From Panonychus citri (lineage: Eukaryota > Arthropoda > Arachnida > Trombidiformes > Tetranychidae): 64,000 nt of DNA. Shown in pieces: positions 12,501-25,371 of the stretch. How positions within the stretch are numbered: the first letter of the stretch is position 1; each line of letters opens with the position of its first letter. Made by a program: the position numbers and the translations under genes. The stretch is taken from positions 1-64,000 of the forward strand of contig NW_026515416.1 in the NCBI RefSeq assembly GCF_014898815.1. The letters run 5' to 3'. Below the pieces are notes generated by a model. It did no database searches, was not told where the DNA came from, and saw nothing but the letters and a program-made list of their open reading frames with translations.

Positions 12501-15500
12501 ATTCAATGTTCGATAATCAAGCATATTCATCAAATTCATCTTCCATTGATAATTCAAATTATCAAAGTCAATCAAATCCAAAACAAGATCTTGTTAATAA
12601 GAATGTCATGTCTCCTCGAACACCAGGATCCAATCAGCAATCTCAACCAATGTCACCATTTAACTTTAGAAACATTGATGCAAATAAGACTTCGTCTTAT
12701 GGATCTCCACAAATCACCAAGGATGACAGTGGATCTGAAAGTAAAAGTGATAATGGAAAAGCACAAAGTGATGGATCTAATTCAAATAATATTTATAGTG
12801 TGTTAACAAGTCCCGCCAACGCTGGTGGTGATAATAGAAGTGACAAGACGAATACATCATCAAGTGAACTGACATCGAGATCATCACGAGATGATCTAAG
12901 TGCTCCTGGTCCTGGTCCTGGTCAGTCGACTGTCCAGTCAATGGATCCTGGACAATATCATTCAAACTACATGTCAGGAGGTCCTAGTGAATCGAGTTAC
13001 AATATGAGTCAACAACAGTCTCAACATCAACCTCAACATCAGCATTCACAACAGCAACAACAACAACAACAGTCTGATGGTTCTAATATGTACTCTAATC
13101 AACCTGGAGGTAATCAATCACAAGGAAATTGGGATTATGGTAGTGGATATAATCAAAGTTATGATATGAATATGACAAGTGACTCGAGTATGAATCAGCC
13201 TTACATGGGTCCTGATTCAATGATGTATAATCAAAATTATAATCAAGGTCCAGGAATGGGACCGATGATGTCTAATCAAATGAATCAAAATGAATATGGA
13301 GGTAACAGTGATATGAATCAATCTCAACCTTATGATCCTTATGGAGATACATTTGACCAAGAGCCACCAATAGCCAAAAAGAAAGGAAAAGGTCGTCCAA
13401 GGAAAGATCCAGCCGAGCCGAAGAAAGAAAAGAAACCTCGAGCTCCTCGAGCACCGAAAGGAGCGGGTTCAAGGGGCAGAGGAAGGGGAGCAAGAAGCTC
13501 TCCTGAATCTCGTATGGGAGCATCACCTTCAATGATGTCCGGTCCAATGACACCAAATTATGATGGATCTTATTCAATGGGAAGTAATCCAGGTGACATG
13601 TATTCATATCCAACACAAGGTCCTGGTGGTCAAATGCCAATTGACCCAAGTATGGGTGGAGGAGGAGGAGGACCAATGTCTTATCCACCTCCACCACCGC
13701 CATCATCATTACCACCTCATCCCTCGCATGGTTTGGGTCCTCAAGGATCTGATATGTATGGACAAATGGATAGTCTTGGTCAATTGCCTCCCCCCGATTT
13801 TCAGTCTCGTCCAGATATTCCAAGTGAAATGATGTATCCACCACCGCCATCTCATGATCCTTCAAGGATTCCGGGAAACGATCCGTCGGCTTATAAGCCG
13901 ATGCCACCAGAAAGTTCAATTCCTTATGACTCTCAACTTAATCAACAACAACCTGTTCATCCTTCTCATCCCTCTCATCCACCACCACCACCACCTCCAC
14001 CTCCTCAATCATCGTTACCATCACAACCAATAAGTGAACACACTGACTCGATGCAACAGCAATCACATCTTCTCCTCCTCCTCAACAACAACACCAACCG
14101 CGTGAGCAACAACAACAACAAAAACAAGAAGATGCAAGTTTAGAGTCAAGTGAAGAGCAAACGGACCAACTTGGTGGTTTGTCCTCAGAAATTCAGCCCG
14201 AAAACAGTTTCACCAAAAGTGTTCACGATGAAAACATTAATCAATCATCTTCATCGGAGACAATTGCAAGCACAACAAGTAACGATGGTCAGACGGAGAG
14301 ACAAATGACAATTTAAATATTTTCGTGATCCTAGTTTAACAAGTGATAACTTTTATGGTATAACTGGAGATGACAATTCTCTTACTCAACCTGGAAACAT
14401 TAATCAAACTGAGGTACAACCCGAAGCACAAGCGTTGGATGGACATGGAATTGAACACTGCAAGTTGAGTCTTCTTTTCAACCACTACCACCGCTTCCGC
14501 CTCCCCTCTTCAAGGAGCGACACCACAGTTACTATCACAAGCACAACAATCAACTCAATCAGAGGATTTTTTATCCAATGAAGTTGTATCATCATTGGGG
14601 CAAAATTTTCCAAATCAAACTTCAACTCCTCCTCCGCCAGTTGAAGTGCCTCAACTTCTTCCACCTCCTCCAGAATTACCCACCACACTATCTGACAATA
14701 CATGTGACGATGGTGTAGTTATCAGTAAGATGGAGTTTAATGAAGAACAGACTCCCGCAAGTACTCCCGTCAAAAGAAAGGCAAAGAAACGCAAAGCCAA
14801 AGAGCTGAAAGACACGGTTCCTTTTGACGAGGGTCCATTCATGAGTGAGGGTGGACATCAGACTTTTTTCTCGGAAGATGGTCAAGAAAACAAGAAAAAG
14901 AAACGCAAGAGAAAAAAGAAAGATGAAAACGTAGTTAAAAGTGAAGATACAGCTGTAGAAGGTGGAGAAATGGGCGAAGTAGGTGAGGGAGGTGGAGAAG
15001 GAGGAGAAGGGGAGCCAGAGAAGACGAAAAAGAAGAAGAAAAAGAGAGTCAAGAAGAAAGTGGTCGAAGAGGAAATTCCCCTGGAATACCCAGCCGAAGA
15101 TACGACTCTTCCCTCGGAAATGATCGGAGAAGGAGGTGAGGGACTACCTGAAGATACAACGATCGACGGTGATACAACTTTAAATACCACCGATGGTTCA
15201 GCAAGTAAATCAAAAGGCAAGAAAAAGCGACCCAGCAGAGCGAAGCCCAAACTGAAAGATGGATCTGGTAAGAGTAAGAAAAAGTTACCGAAACTTGCGC
15301 TTAAATTTGGTAAATCAAAGAAGCGAAAGCGACTGGGGTCATCTGATGCTTCGGACATTGAAAAGACTCCACCACCATCTCCAATCGAAGATCCTTTGGC
15401 CGACTCACTCAAACGCCGATCAGCTCGTAATACTAAGCGACAAAAGTACACGGATGATATTGATCTTGATCTGTCAGAGGAAGATTCAAACAGCGCTGAA

Positions 15501-18500
15501 AAAGGCGAAGGGGCAAGTGGCGAGAAGAAAGTTTTAGATTCTCATGTTCAAGTGACCAAAATCGCCGAAGATACGATGGTCGTGGATAAGATCATGGCCT
15601 CGCGAATGGGCGAGCGGGAAATCGAGGCAGAAGATGGAGAAGAACAAATTGCCGAAGGACAAAAGATCAAAATCGAAGAGTATTATGTCAAATACAAGAA
15701 TTTATCTTATCTCCATTGTGAATGGAGAACTGAAGAAGAACTGGAAATGGGAGATAAAAGAGTGAACCAGAAGATTAAGCGATGGAAACAAAAGAAAGAA
15801 AGTGAAATCGACATAAACTTTTTGGACGATGAACCATTTAATCCTGATTATACTGAAGTTGATCGAATCCTGGATGTACAAGAGATCGAAGAAACCATCG
15901 AAGAAGAGGTTGAAATCGGTGAAGATGATGAAGATTCCGAGATGATACCAAAGTGGAAATTGTTCCAGTTTTAATGAGTGAAAAGAGTGAAGGTGATCAA
16001 TTGAAAGAAGGTGAAGATGCGAACAAAGTTCATAAATCTGAAACAACCATTGACACCGAAGTGACGATCGCTCCTGTAGAAATTATGCCAGAAGCTGATG
16101 AATTATCATCTAAAATCGACGGTGATAATAAGTCAGATGAAGATCAAAAGACTGAAGTGAATTCTGAAACTGATGAGAGTGAGAAACAATCATCAGAATC
16201 AGAGACTAAAGTTGATGCAACTTCTGTTGAGGAGAAAGACGAAGACATCGAAATGAAAGATTGCAAAGATAAAGATGGTGAAAGTTCAATCAAAGAAAAG
16301 GACGAATCAGAAATACTCGAGAATCTCGAAGAGCCATCGAAAGATAGTAAAGATGTCAAAGATGATGAAAATGGAAATGGAAAGAACAAAATGGATTCGG
16401 TCGATGGAGAAAATGACGAAAAGAAAGATGTCACTGAAGAGTCTAAATTGGAATCAGACGAAAATAAATCAAACGAAGAAGTGAAAGACGAAGAAAAGAC
16501 TGAAGCTTCTTCTGAAGTGGAATCGAAGCCTGTGATTGTTAAACGCACAAAGAAAGTTCTGAAGAAAAGAATAGTTCGTCATTATTTAGTTAAATGGAGA
16601 GCGTTACCTTATGAAGAAAGTACTTGGGAACTAGAGGATGATTTGGATCCATTGAAAATCGCTCATTTCTGGAAGTTCAAAAGTCCACCACCAAAAGATA
16701 AATGGAAACCAAAGAAGAGACCAAAGGCCAATGAATGGAAGAAATTAGATTCTTCTCCTGTCTACAAATCAGGCAACACTTTACGAGAATATCAATTAGA
16801 AGGAGTCAATTGGTTGATGTTTTGTTGGCATAATGGGTAAGTCATAATTTCACAATCATAATGATGATACTGAGTAATTGCTAATGTTTACTTTCATTTC
16901 TAATTTTCTAATTAATGTTTGTCATGTTTGTTTCTGTTTGCTTAGACGTAATTGTATTCTCGCTGATGAAATGGGTCTTGGTAAAACCATTCAGTCGATA
17001 TCTTTTGTGTCCGAAATGTTCCGATTCGGGATAACTGGACCTTTCTTAATAATCGTGCCTCTTTCAACGATTGGTAATTGGCAACGAGAATTTGAAACCT
17101 GGACCGATCTTAATGTGATCACTTATCATGGCAGTTCTGCGAGTCGAAACATGTTACAAGAATATGAAATGTACTACAAAAAGGAAAACGGTGAAAGATA
17201 TGAAGGTTTCTTCAAATTCCAAGTGATGATCACAACCTTCGAAGTGGTTCTAACTGATTGTTTGGAACTTCGGAAATTCATTGGAGAGCTTGTATCATCG
17301 ACGAAGCTCATCGTCTCAAGAACCGAAACTGTAAACTTCTTGAAGGTTTGCGACTCTTAAATATGGAACATCGAGTTCTCTTAACTGGAACTCCCTTACA
17401 GAACAACGTTGAAGAACTATTCAGTCTACTGAACTTCTTGGAACCAAGTCAATTTGCATCTTCGGAATTGTTTATCGCTGAATTTGGTGATCTCAAGACG
17501 GAAGATCAAGTCGATAAACTGAAAGCTCTTCTTAAACCGATGATGTTACGTCGATTGAAAGAAGACGTAGAGAAGAGTTTGGCTCCCAAAGAAGAGACCA
17601 TCATCGAAGTGGAACTGACCAATGTCCAAAAGAAATACTATCGAGCTATTTTGGAAAGAAATTTCCAATTCTTGACCAAAGGAAACAGCAAACAAAATAT
17701 TCCCAATCTAATGAACACCATGATGGAATTGAGAAAGTGTTGTATTCATCCTTATCTCATCAATGGAGCAGAAGAATCAATAATTTCTGAATACAGACAA
17801 AGTAAACCGGACTCATCGTCACTTTTACTCGATGCTCTTGTTCATGCCTCAGGTAAACTTGTGCTTATTGACAAACTGTTGCCTCGTCTGAAAGCTGATG
17901 GACATCGAGTTCTCATCTTCTCCCAAATGGTCCGTTGTCTGGACATTTTGGAAGACTATTTGGTTCAGAACAAGTATCCATTTGAACGGATCGATGGACG
18001 AGTTCGAGGTAACATGAGACAAGCAGCAATCGACAGATTCTCGAAACCAGGTTCTGATCGATTTGTTTTCCTGCTTTGTACTCGAGCTGGTGGTTTGGGT
18101 ATCAACTTGACCGCTGCTGATACTGTGATAATCTTTGACTCTGATTGGAATCCACAAAACGATTTGCAGGCTCAAGCTCGTTGTCATCGAATCGGTCAAT
18201 CGAAAATGGTTAAAGTGTATCGACTAATTTGTCGCAACACTTACGAGAGAGAAATGTTTGACAAGGCCTCATTAAAACTCGGCTTGGATCGAGCTGTTTT
18301 ACAATCAATGAACAGTAATGCAACGGTGAGTGAAAATGGACTATCCAAAAGTGACGTTGAAGATTTACTCCGAAAAGGAGCTTATGGAGCGATAATGGAT
18401 GATGACAATGCCGGAGATAAATTTTGAAGAAGACATCGACCAGATTTTACAACGACGAACGCAAATCATCACATTGGAAAGCGAAGAGAAAGGAAGTACC

Positions 18501-21500
18501 TTCTCTAAAGCGACTTTTGCTGCCTCTGAAAATCGATCGGATATCGAAATCGATGATCCAAACTTTTGGGAAAAATGGGCCAAAAAAGCGCAGCTTGATG
18601 TCGAAGAAATTACCGGTAAAAATGATTTAATTGTCCAAGAACCAAGACGAAGAACACAAACGAAAAGGTTTGGTCAAGATGAGCAAATGTTGGAAATTTC
18701 TGATGCTGATTCAGTGACGAAGACGAAGAAAATGTTTCGAATCGGACTCGTGGAGGAAGAACCAAATTCAAACTCAAGAAAGGTAAACGAGGACGAGAAC
18801 GAGACGACGAATTCATGGAAGACTTTGCTCCAGGTAATTGGACTAAAGCTGAATGTTACCAAGTCGAAAAGGGTTTACTTTGTTATGGTTGGGGTCGATG
18901 GGACAAGTACCTTGAAACAGGAATATTCAAGAGACACATCACCTTACAGGATGTTGAACATGTCGCGAGTGATAATGTTACAATGTCTTCAAAATGTGCG
19001 AGGAGATGATAAGAGGAAAGAAACATCTTTTATTGGGAAATAATCGCTCCAACTGATTACAAGATGGAAGAAGGTAAAGGTAACAAGTCAACGACAATGG
19101 CCGAAGACGAGAATCAAGAACCATCTCCAAGTGGGTCTAAAGAAGATCAAAGAAATCAAAGAATCAACAACAACAATCACCTCCTGTAGTTCAGCAAATT
19201 GTGCAACCAATTGACTCTTCGGATCCCTTTTCAGTCTATGAATGGGCCAAAGAAGATTTTTTCAATCCCGATCTTTTGTTGCCGGAAGACTATCGAAGTC
19301 ACATCAGTAAAATTTGTAACAAAATTCTGCTTCGTTTCAAACTGTTGTGGTACTTGAAAACCGAGATATTTGGTGATCTTTGTGAACCAATCAGCAAGGA
19401 ATCTCTTGTAGAAGCTCCTTTCTCTCCGCCAAGTAGGGATGGTTACCCTGGATTACCTGGTTGGTGGGATGAAGATGCTGATAAATCCTTCTGATGGGAG
19501 TATTTAAACATGGTTACGATCGTTACAATCGAATGAGACTAGATCCCGCCTTGTGTTTCTTGAGTCGATGTGGCCCACCCGATGGAACTGCTTTGATGGC
19601 TGAATTAACATCGGACGATATCAACAAAGAGGAAGAAGATGAAACAGAAGCTCCTGAAGGTGTTTCTGTCAATGAGTCGGGAGTGAATGAAGAGCTTAAA
19701 GCGAAAGAGTCGAGTATTTCTGGAGAAATGGTCAATCCTTTCCCATCGTCTTCTGACCTTAACAAGAGATTCCGAAATCTCATCTCGGCCTATCAACGTA
19801 ACGTGAAGAAGCAAGAGCGACTCGAACGCAGTGCTGCTGTTTTGCAAGAGAAGAGACGAGAAGTGGCTCAGAGAAGATGGTCCAAGAAAGATGACTCTGA
19901 TTTCTATCGAACTATCATCTCCTATGGTGTCGATTACAACAAAGAGACTGGTCAATATGATTGGTCTCGTTTTCGACTCATGTCCAAATTGGACAAGAAA
20001 TCAGATGAATCTCTTACCGAGTATTACAAGTCTTTCTTTGCCATGTGTAAAAAGGTCACCGGTCGTCCTCTTACAGACGAAGAGGAAAACTACAACTACC
20101 TCGTTGATCCAATTTCAGAGGATAAGGCAAGTCGAGCTCTTGCTCGAATTGAGCTTCTTTGTAAAATTCGCGAAGAGATTTTACCTCATCCCGAACTCGA
20201 TGAGAGACTTAACTTGTGTCAAATGTCAATTGATCTTCCTGATTGGTGGATTTGTGGTCGACATGATAAAGACCTTCTTGTTGGTGCTGCTAAATATGGT
20301 CTCAATCGTTTGGATATCAATTTGATGAACGATCCTGAGTTATCATTTATGAAAATCTTCCGTAATGATGAAGCAGAGGCAAAGACTAAAGTTGAATCCA
20401 GAAGAGATACAACACTTGAAATCAACAAGATTGAAGCGAAGCCAAAGGTTAAAGAAGCCAAGGTTGAAAAGCAAGAGGAACAACTGAAAATCGAAGAGAT
20501 CGAGAAGGAAACAGAGATCAATTTAACCACCGAAAAGTCTGTTGTTGAAGAAACAGCAACAGATGAGAAGATCACTCCAGCTGAAGTGAAAGAAGAAGAA
20601 GGAGAAGGAGAAGTTGACAACAAAGAAAGAGAAACAACCAATGACTTAATGGAAGAATCTAAAGACTCTGAAACTAAAGAAAAAGAGTCAACCGAAGCTG
20701 AATCGATGGAAGTTGATAAGATTGAAGAACCAAATGACAAAACACCTACCAAAGAAATCGATGACGAAAAGGAAGAAAAAGTCAACGAAGAAGTGACTGA
20801 TATGAGCTTAGATAAAGACGAAAGTGCAAAAGATCCTGAAAAGGAAGAAAAAGAAACTTCAGCGTCAGAGAATGAAGAAAAAGATCCTAAAGAAACACCA
20901 AGTACTGAAGATAAGGACGAAACCTCAGTCGAAGAAAAAGCTGAGCAAGAGTCAGAAACAGTTGATAAAACAACTGATGATGAAAAGAAAGAAGAAGAGA
21001 AAGTTTCAGCTGGAGAAGAAGAAGAAGAAGACAAAGAAAAGAAAATTAAGGACGAAACCAACGAAGAAACTGTTCTACCCGGCGAAGAAAAGTCAGTTGA
21101 AGAAACTGAAGATGAATCTTCAAAGATCATCGATAAAATAAGTGAGGAGTCAACAGCTGATAAAGAATCTTCTGAAGATAAAACTAAAGAAGATGAAGTC
21201 CCTATGGAAACAGAGAAATCAGTTGACGAAATCAAAGAAACTGATGAAACTGTTGAACAAGAAAAGGACAAAGAAAAGTCTCCAAGTGAAGTTGAAAAAA
21301 TGGATCAAATTGAAGAAAAAGAACAAGAACAAGTAGAAGAAGAAGAAGAAAAGACTGAAAAAGAAAACAAGGATGATAATGAAGAAAATGGAAAACAATC
21401 AACTGTGGAATCCGAGGAAGAAAAACAAGAACAACAAGAATCCAAGAAAGAAGAAGAAGAAGAGGAAATAAGAGAAAGTAAGATCGAAGAAGATGATGAA

Positions 21501-24500
21501 AAATCCATCGAAAGATCGAATGAGATCGTTAAAGTGGTCGAAGAATTGAAAGAAAAGATTGCCGAAGAATCTCCATCAAAAGAAGAAGGTAAAAGAAAAT
21601 CAGAAAGAGTTGTAGCTCGAAACACCCAAATGGAGATCACGATTATCAAGAAGGAAGTGTCGCAAATGGACTCGAAGGCTCCATTGGTCAATTCAGGCAG
21701 CATTTTAGAAAACGATGCTTCTTTCTTCAACCAATCGACTGACAATTTCGCAAGTCGAGGTTTCATTCGATGGCCAAAAGAACGAGTGTTAATTGTTCGA
21801 TTGGAACAAATTTGTCACTGCGTCGATAAAAACGATTGGCCTTTCGCTAAACAAGCTCTATTCACAGCTCTTGCAACTGTACCTTCAACACCAAGTATTG
21901 CGACTGCCGATAGTTCACCGAGAGCGGCATCTCCTGTGAGCATTTCCAGTATGAGTAGAGAGGCAACTCCACAACAAACACCCGACAATACACCTCGACA
22001 TGAGTCAGTTTCACCTTCACCTGATCCATTTATGTTTGATGTCGCTAATGCTTCTGGTATGATTGATGCCGGAGGGCGACTTCGATCTCGAGGTAGACGA
22101 CGAAGAGGTCGCTATGAAATGGAACATCCGGAAAGAGCTAAACTAAGAAATTTACTACAACAATCGGACAATAATATTCAATCCTCAAAGAAAAACATGA
22201 CTCCCAATATGAGCTCCATGATCAATACTCCTCCTCTGTTGCCACCATTGTTTTCAATGTCACTTCAAAACTTCCGAAATGAACTTGTTAATGAGGATAA
22301 AGGTTCATCTCTTTGATGAATCGATCTCATGGTTCAGAGGGTCGAAGTAAATCTCATTCTCACTCTCACTCTCACTCACATTCTCACCATCATCTTCCAA
22401 CTGTAGTTCATCCATTCGCTTCATCATCATCGATTAAAACACCTCTTGCACCACCCATTTCCGATCTTCCAAATAAATCGTCTTCGAGCAAATCTTTGGG
22501 AGCTCCTCCCGCTGCTCACTCAGTTTCCAACACCAAACGAATACCAAATCTGGACACCGTTGACCTGCGATTCACTAAGCCTGTTCCTGGAATGCAACAC
22601 ATGAGTCCAGGATCTAAACCTTTAGCAGCTCCTGATAAGGTTGTTAAACGATCATCAACACCAGTGTCTCTTTCATCGGTACTTGACCTTAGTGGTCCAG
22701 TAAAGAAAGATTGTAAAGATGATGATCCATGTTTAACATCACCCACTTTCGGTAAAAAGGGACAAACAGGTAAACGTACTGGAAGACGAATTGATGATCT
22801 TGCTAATAATTTATTACAAAGAAAGAAAATGATGCAAGAGAAACAAGATGATCCTGTGCCTGAGAGTAAACCAACACCATCACCTCGGGACATGAGGGCA
22901 AGATCTGAATTGGATAAAGTAGAAACTCGATCATCTACACCAAAAGATCGAACTCGAACTCCACCCGCCGCTCATTCCTCATCTCGATCATCATCAGCTT
23001 TATCTGCATCTCTTACTCGAGACTTATCAATGAAACCTCCAGAAAAGACAAACTTCCCACCACCGAAAGTCAATCCTCCTCGTTCTGGACATAGAGAATC
23101 ATCTTCATCTTCCTCTTCATCCTCTCGTCAACATCACCACCAACAATCAGTATCAGCTGATATCGCTGGTAATTTAGGAAAGGGAAGCTCATCTAAAATG
23201 GATAAAGCTTTTAAGGAAGATGCTGTACAACAATTAAAGAAAATCCTTGCTGAAAATCCCGAGTTAATGAACAATCCAACCTTTGCCTCCGCCGCTGCAA
23301 TATTATCTGGAGCATCGCCTTTAGCTGCAAATGTGTTAACTTCCACTTATAATCAAAACAAACTACCATTAGTTTACTCGTTGTTTTCACTCATTAATTT
23401 TTCATCTTCACTTTATAGACTCAGTTGTTGGAGTTACCAGATAGTAAAAAACGAAGCTCTCGCCGTTCTAAGCCCGATAATACACCCCAACAATCACTAC
23501 CGAAAGTGCAGCCGATTCAACAACCTCCTCCAGCTTCATCCTCATCTTCTCATTCTTCATCTCTGCCAAACTTACAAAATTTGACTGAGAAGAACACATA
23601 CCATTGATAAACAAACTAAATGGAAAGAAGGTACGTAATTAATGTTTTCCATATTTATATTTGATTAATAATCATCATTATTCTTTTGATTTAGCTCACT
23701 GGATCAAAAGCTCCAACTCTCAAAAATTACCTGATTTTCTAAAAAGAATCCAATGTATGAAATGGACCCTAAATGGGCCGCTCTACTCAGAGAAAACCTT
23801 CCAGCTCTCAAAGCAATGGTAAGTCACTTTACTCATCCCTTTTGTTGATTTATCTCAATTTTACTAAATTTTCATGTGCAATTTGAATTATCTTTCAGTC
23901 TTCACAACAAGCACCTAGAGATCCACCTCCAACAATTCGAACTCGAACAAGTGACCGAAAGGCTGGAGAAAGTAGTAGATCTAAACACAGTGATTCGGGT
24001 GTTAGTCCACGAAGAGCAACAGCCGCCTCTCTATTGGCCAATCAAGCAGCATCAAGTTCTGCATCTGCATCATCAACAAATACACCATCAACTAGTTCTA
24101 GTTTTGGATTCCGCCTTCATCATTAGCTCCATTTAATATCAACCTAATTTACTAAACAGCTATGCTTTCCAAAAGTTGTTGATGGATCCAAATAGTTACA
24201 TGTCGGCAGCCGCAGCGGCAACTAATCCCAGTCAATCTTCCTCAAGTTCCCGTAATAATAACAGTGTCTCAACTTCATCGACCGCAACATCTTCCACCAG
24301 TTCAGCTGCCAATGCATCGCAAATGCTTTTCCCATACCCTGGACTTTCAAACATGGGACTAACGAGTTCATTACTTGGTCTTTCCGGTCTCAATTTCCCT
24401 GGTTTGGGATCTGGTTTCAATCCGATGTCCATTGGTGACTTTGGGGGAAATGAAGGTAAAAGACGGACCGAGGATCGAGCAGTCAAGAGAAGGTAAAAGT

Positions 24501-25371
24501 GGCGGTGGCTCCGAGAAATCAAGTAGCAGTCATAAAAGTAGTAAAAGCTCAAGTTCCAAAATCAGAATCAGAACCAAAGTCAGAGCCAAAATCCGAATGC
24601 AAACTTGGGACTAAATCCGAGTTTGAATTTGAATGATTTATCCAATGCGTATCGATCATTTCCCTACCTCTTTCCATATTACAATTCCCTCGGACTCGGG
24701 AACATCCCAATGAGTTCCCCTCATTTCGCATCTTTAGCGGCGCAATCAGGACTTATGAACGGATTAGGTAACATGCCAGGATTAGGCACAACCGCATCTA
24801 CCTCAACAACAACAACATCTGCTTCAACCTCTTCATCACATGCTTCCAAAAGGGATATCCTCTTCTTCCGGCCACTCCAGATCTAAAACAGTTCAAACTC
24901 ATCAGCCAATGTAAAAGCACCTTCATCGTCGTCATCCAAACACTCAAAAGCTTCTGCATCACCCTCGTTGTCCATGAAGAGTCCACCTCCTCCCACTTTA
25001 CCCACTGCATCCACTTCATCATCCAGCATATCAACACCTAATGCCCACCGGCGGATCGTCAATGGCTCCTCCATGAGCGGAGTCTCGGGTCTCGAGACTC
25101 TGATGACGAAAGTCTGAAATCTCTGATGGGACAAGAAGACGATGAAGATGATTTGAACGGTGAACTTGAAGATATGCATGAAAACCTTGACACTGACACC
25201 GACATGGACTCGGGAGCAGATCACGATGGTGCCAATAGAAGAGGGAAACAACGGCGGTCAACATCTTCGGCGTCGAGCATGAAATCACCACCGACTGTGA
25301 ATAAGGGAAAAGTGAAAGCAAAAGCTTCCAGATATTTGATTAGATTAACAAACGGAGGTGATAATTTGTAA
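9216..25371 (+). CDS. kis: Kismet/CHD7-family ATP-dependent chromatin remodeler (whole gene)
   Basis: This is a CHD subfamily III (CHD6-9, Drosophila kismet) nucleosome remodeler acting in the nucleus on active genes. Domains in order are a long Ser/Gly/Pro/Gln-rich N-terminus, an AT-hook with GRPRKDP (about 13,390), two chromodomains (15,530-16,670), a two-lobe SNF2 helicase (16,946-18,330) with motif I DEMGLGKT and motif II DEAH, SANT/SLIDE-like modules (18,830-20,340), a long Glu/Lys-rich stretch, and a BRK domain (23,590-23,815). Exons I can support are 9216-9255, 9368-9529, 9822-11989, 12453-16836, 16946-23371, 23419-23630, 23695-23819 and 23899-25371. The frame breaks about 20 times, mostly by one base in homopolymers, while the protein on each side stays conserved. 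I therefore call it a functional gene in an error-containing assembly rather than a pseudogene. The product should exceed 5,000 residues, in keeping with kismet. Confidence 0.9.
9822..11989 (+). CDS. kis: Kismet exon 3, low-complexity N-terminal region
   Basis: Begins after a TTCTCTCAG acceptor and reads GARGHGLPQRSLPPFG in phase with exon 2. It is Gly/Pro/Ser-rich and carries a polyglutamine tract (about 10,529-10,593) and several polyserine tracts. The frame slips by one base near 10,640 in a GGTGGGAG run. A second pair of compensating slips near 11,840-11,880 is possible, because an alternative frame there continues the Ser/Asn/Gln composition better. Ends at a GTAAGT donor (11,990). Confidence 0.7.
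10529..10593 (+). repeat. CAA/CAG polyglutamine tract
   Basis: Nearly uninterrupted CAA and CAG codons inside kismet exon 3, broken by two Ser codons. A second, shorter CAA/CAG tract lies at about 13,030-13,072 in exon 4. Mixed codons suggest length instability is limited. Confidence 0.85.
11990..12452 (+). other. Kismet intron 3
   Basis: Starts GTAAGT and ends with a long pyrimidine tract (TTTCTT repeats, 12,330-12,450) and TTAG. Exon phase is 1 before and 2 after, so the frame is preserved. No conserved element seen within it. Confidence 0.75.
12453..16836 (+). CDS. kis: Kismet exon 4: AT-hook, basic region and both chromodomains
   Basis: Reads from a Ser/Asn/Gln-rich stretch into a basic AT-hook (KGKGRPRKDP, near 13,390) with an RGRGRG patch, Pro-rich loops, Lys-rich clusters (14,760-15,300), chromodomain 1 (about 15,530-15,790, with EEYYVKYKNLSYLHCEW) and chromodomain 2 (start FNPDYTEVDRILDV at about 15,833). 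Chromodomain 2 resumes only at about 16,560 with RHYLVKWRALPYEESTWE; the roughly 640 bases between encode an acidic insert. Frame slips are near 14,065, 14,318, 14,470, 14,510 and 15,950. Two of these fall where stop codons interrupt clearly Gln/Pro-rich coding. The exon ends in the first helicase block (LMFCWHNG) at a GTAAGT donor. Confidence 0.8.
16946..23371 (+). CDS. kis: Kismet exon 5: SNF2 helicase, SANT/SLIDE modules and acidic linker
   Basis: Opens RNCILADEMGLGKTIQS (motif I, ATP binding). DEAH of motif II is at 17,300-17,311 in IIDEAHRLKN, then LLTGTPLQNN (motif III), MVRCLDILEDYL, DGRVRG and motifs V/VI (AGGLGINLTAADT, ARCHRIGQ). Past the helicase come RKGAYGA, FEEDIDQIL, a SANT-like module (NWTKAECYQVEKGLL, GWGRWDKYL), WWDEDADKS and the SLIDE-like part (WSKKDDSDFYRTI, LDKKSDESL). 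Then follow about 400 Glu/Lys-rich residues and RWPKERVLIVRLEQIC, a CHD6-9 signature. Frame slips occur near 17,285, 18,424, 18,765, 18,970, 19,037, 19,130, 19,491 and 22,315. A His/Ser repeat (SHSHSHSHSH) is at about 22,350. The 3' border at 23,371 uses a weak GTTTAC donor and is uncertain. Confidence 0.85.
23419..25371 (+). CDS. kis: Kismet last exons with BRK domain and acidic C-terminus
   Basis: Exons 23,419-23,630, 23,695-23,819 and 23,899-25,371. After correcting slips near 23,588 and 23,732 the sequence IPLINKLNGKK, then LTGSKAPTLKN, LPDFLKKNPMYEMDPKW, matches the family's BRK domain (VPVVNKRNGKKMGG, then LPRWLEENPEFAVAPDW). The splice between NGKK and LTGS falls in phase 0. The rest is Ser/Ala/Gly-rich with GLSGLNFPGLGSG-like loops, then an acidic tail (GQEDDEDDLNGELEDM) and a basic end, stopping at TAA 25,369-25,371. 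Further slips occur near 24,110, 24,155, 24,490, 24,615, 24,870 and 25,085. I see only one BRK domain. Confidence 0.75.

Noticed and set aside
13272..13919. 215-codon minus-strand frame
   Set aside because: It is the antisense shadow of kismet exon 4.
20219..21271. 350-codon Ser-rich minus-strand frame
   Set aside because: Antisense of the Glu/Lys-rich kismet linker; the Ser/Phe richness is the complement of GAA/GAT codons.
9216..25371. Kismet as a dead pseudogene
   Set aside because: Catalytic motifs, splice sites and domain order are all kept. The breaks are single bases next to homopolymers without accompanying missense decay.
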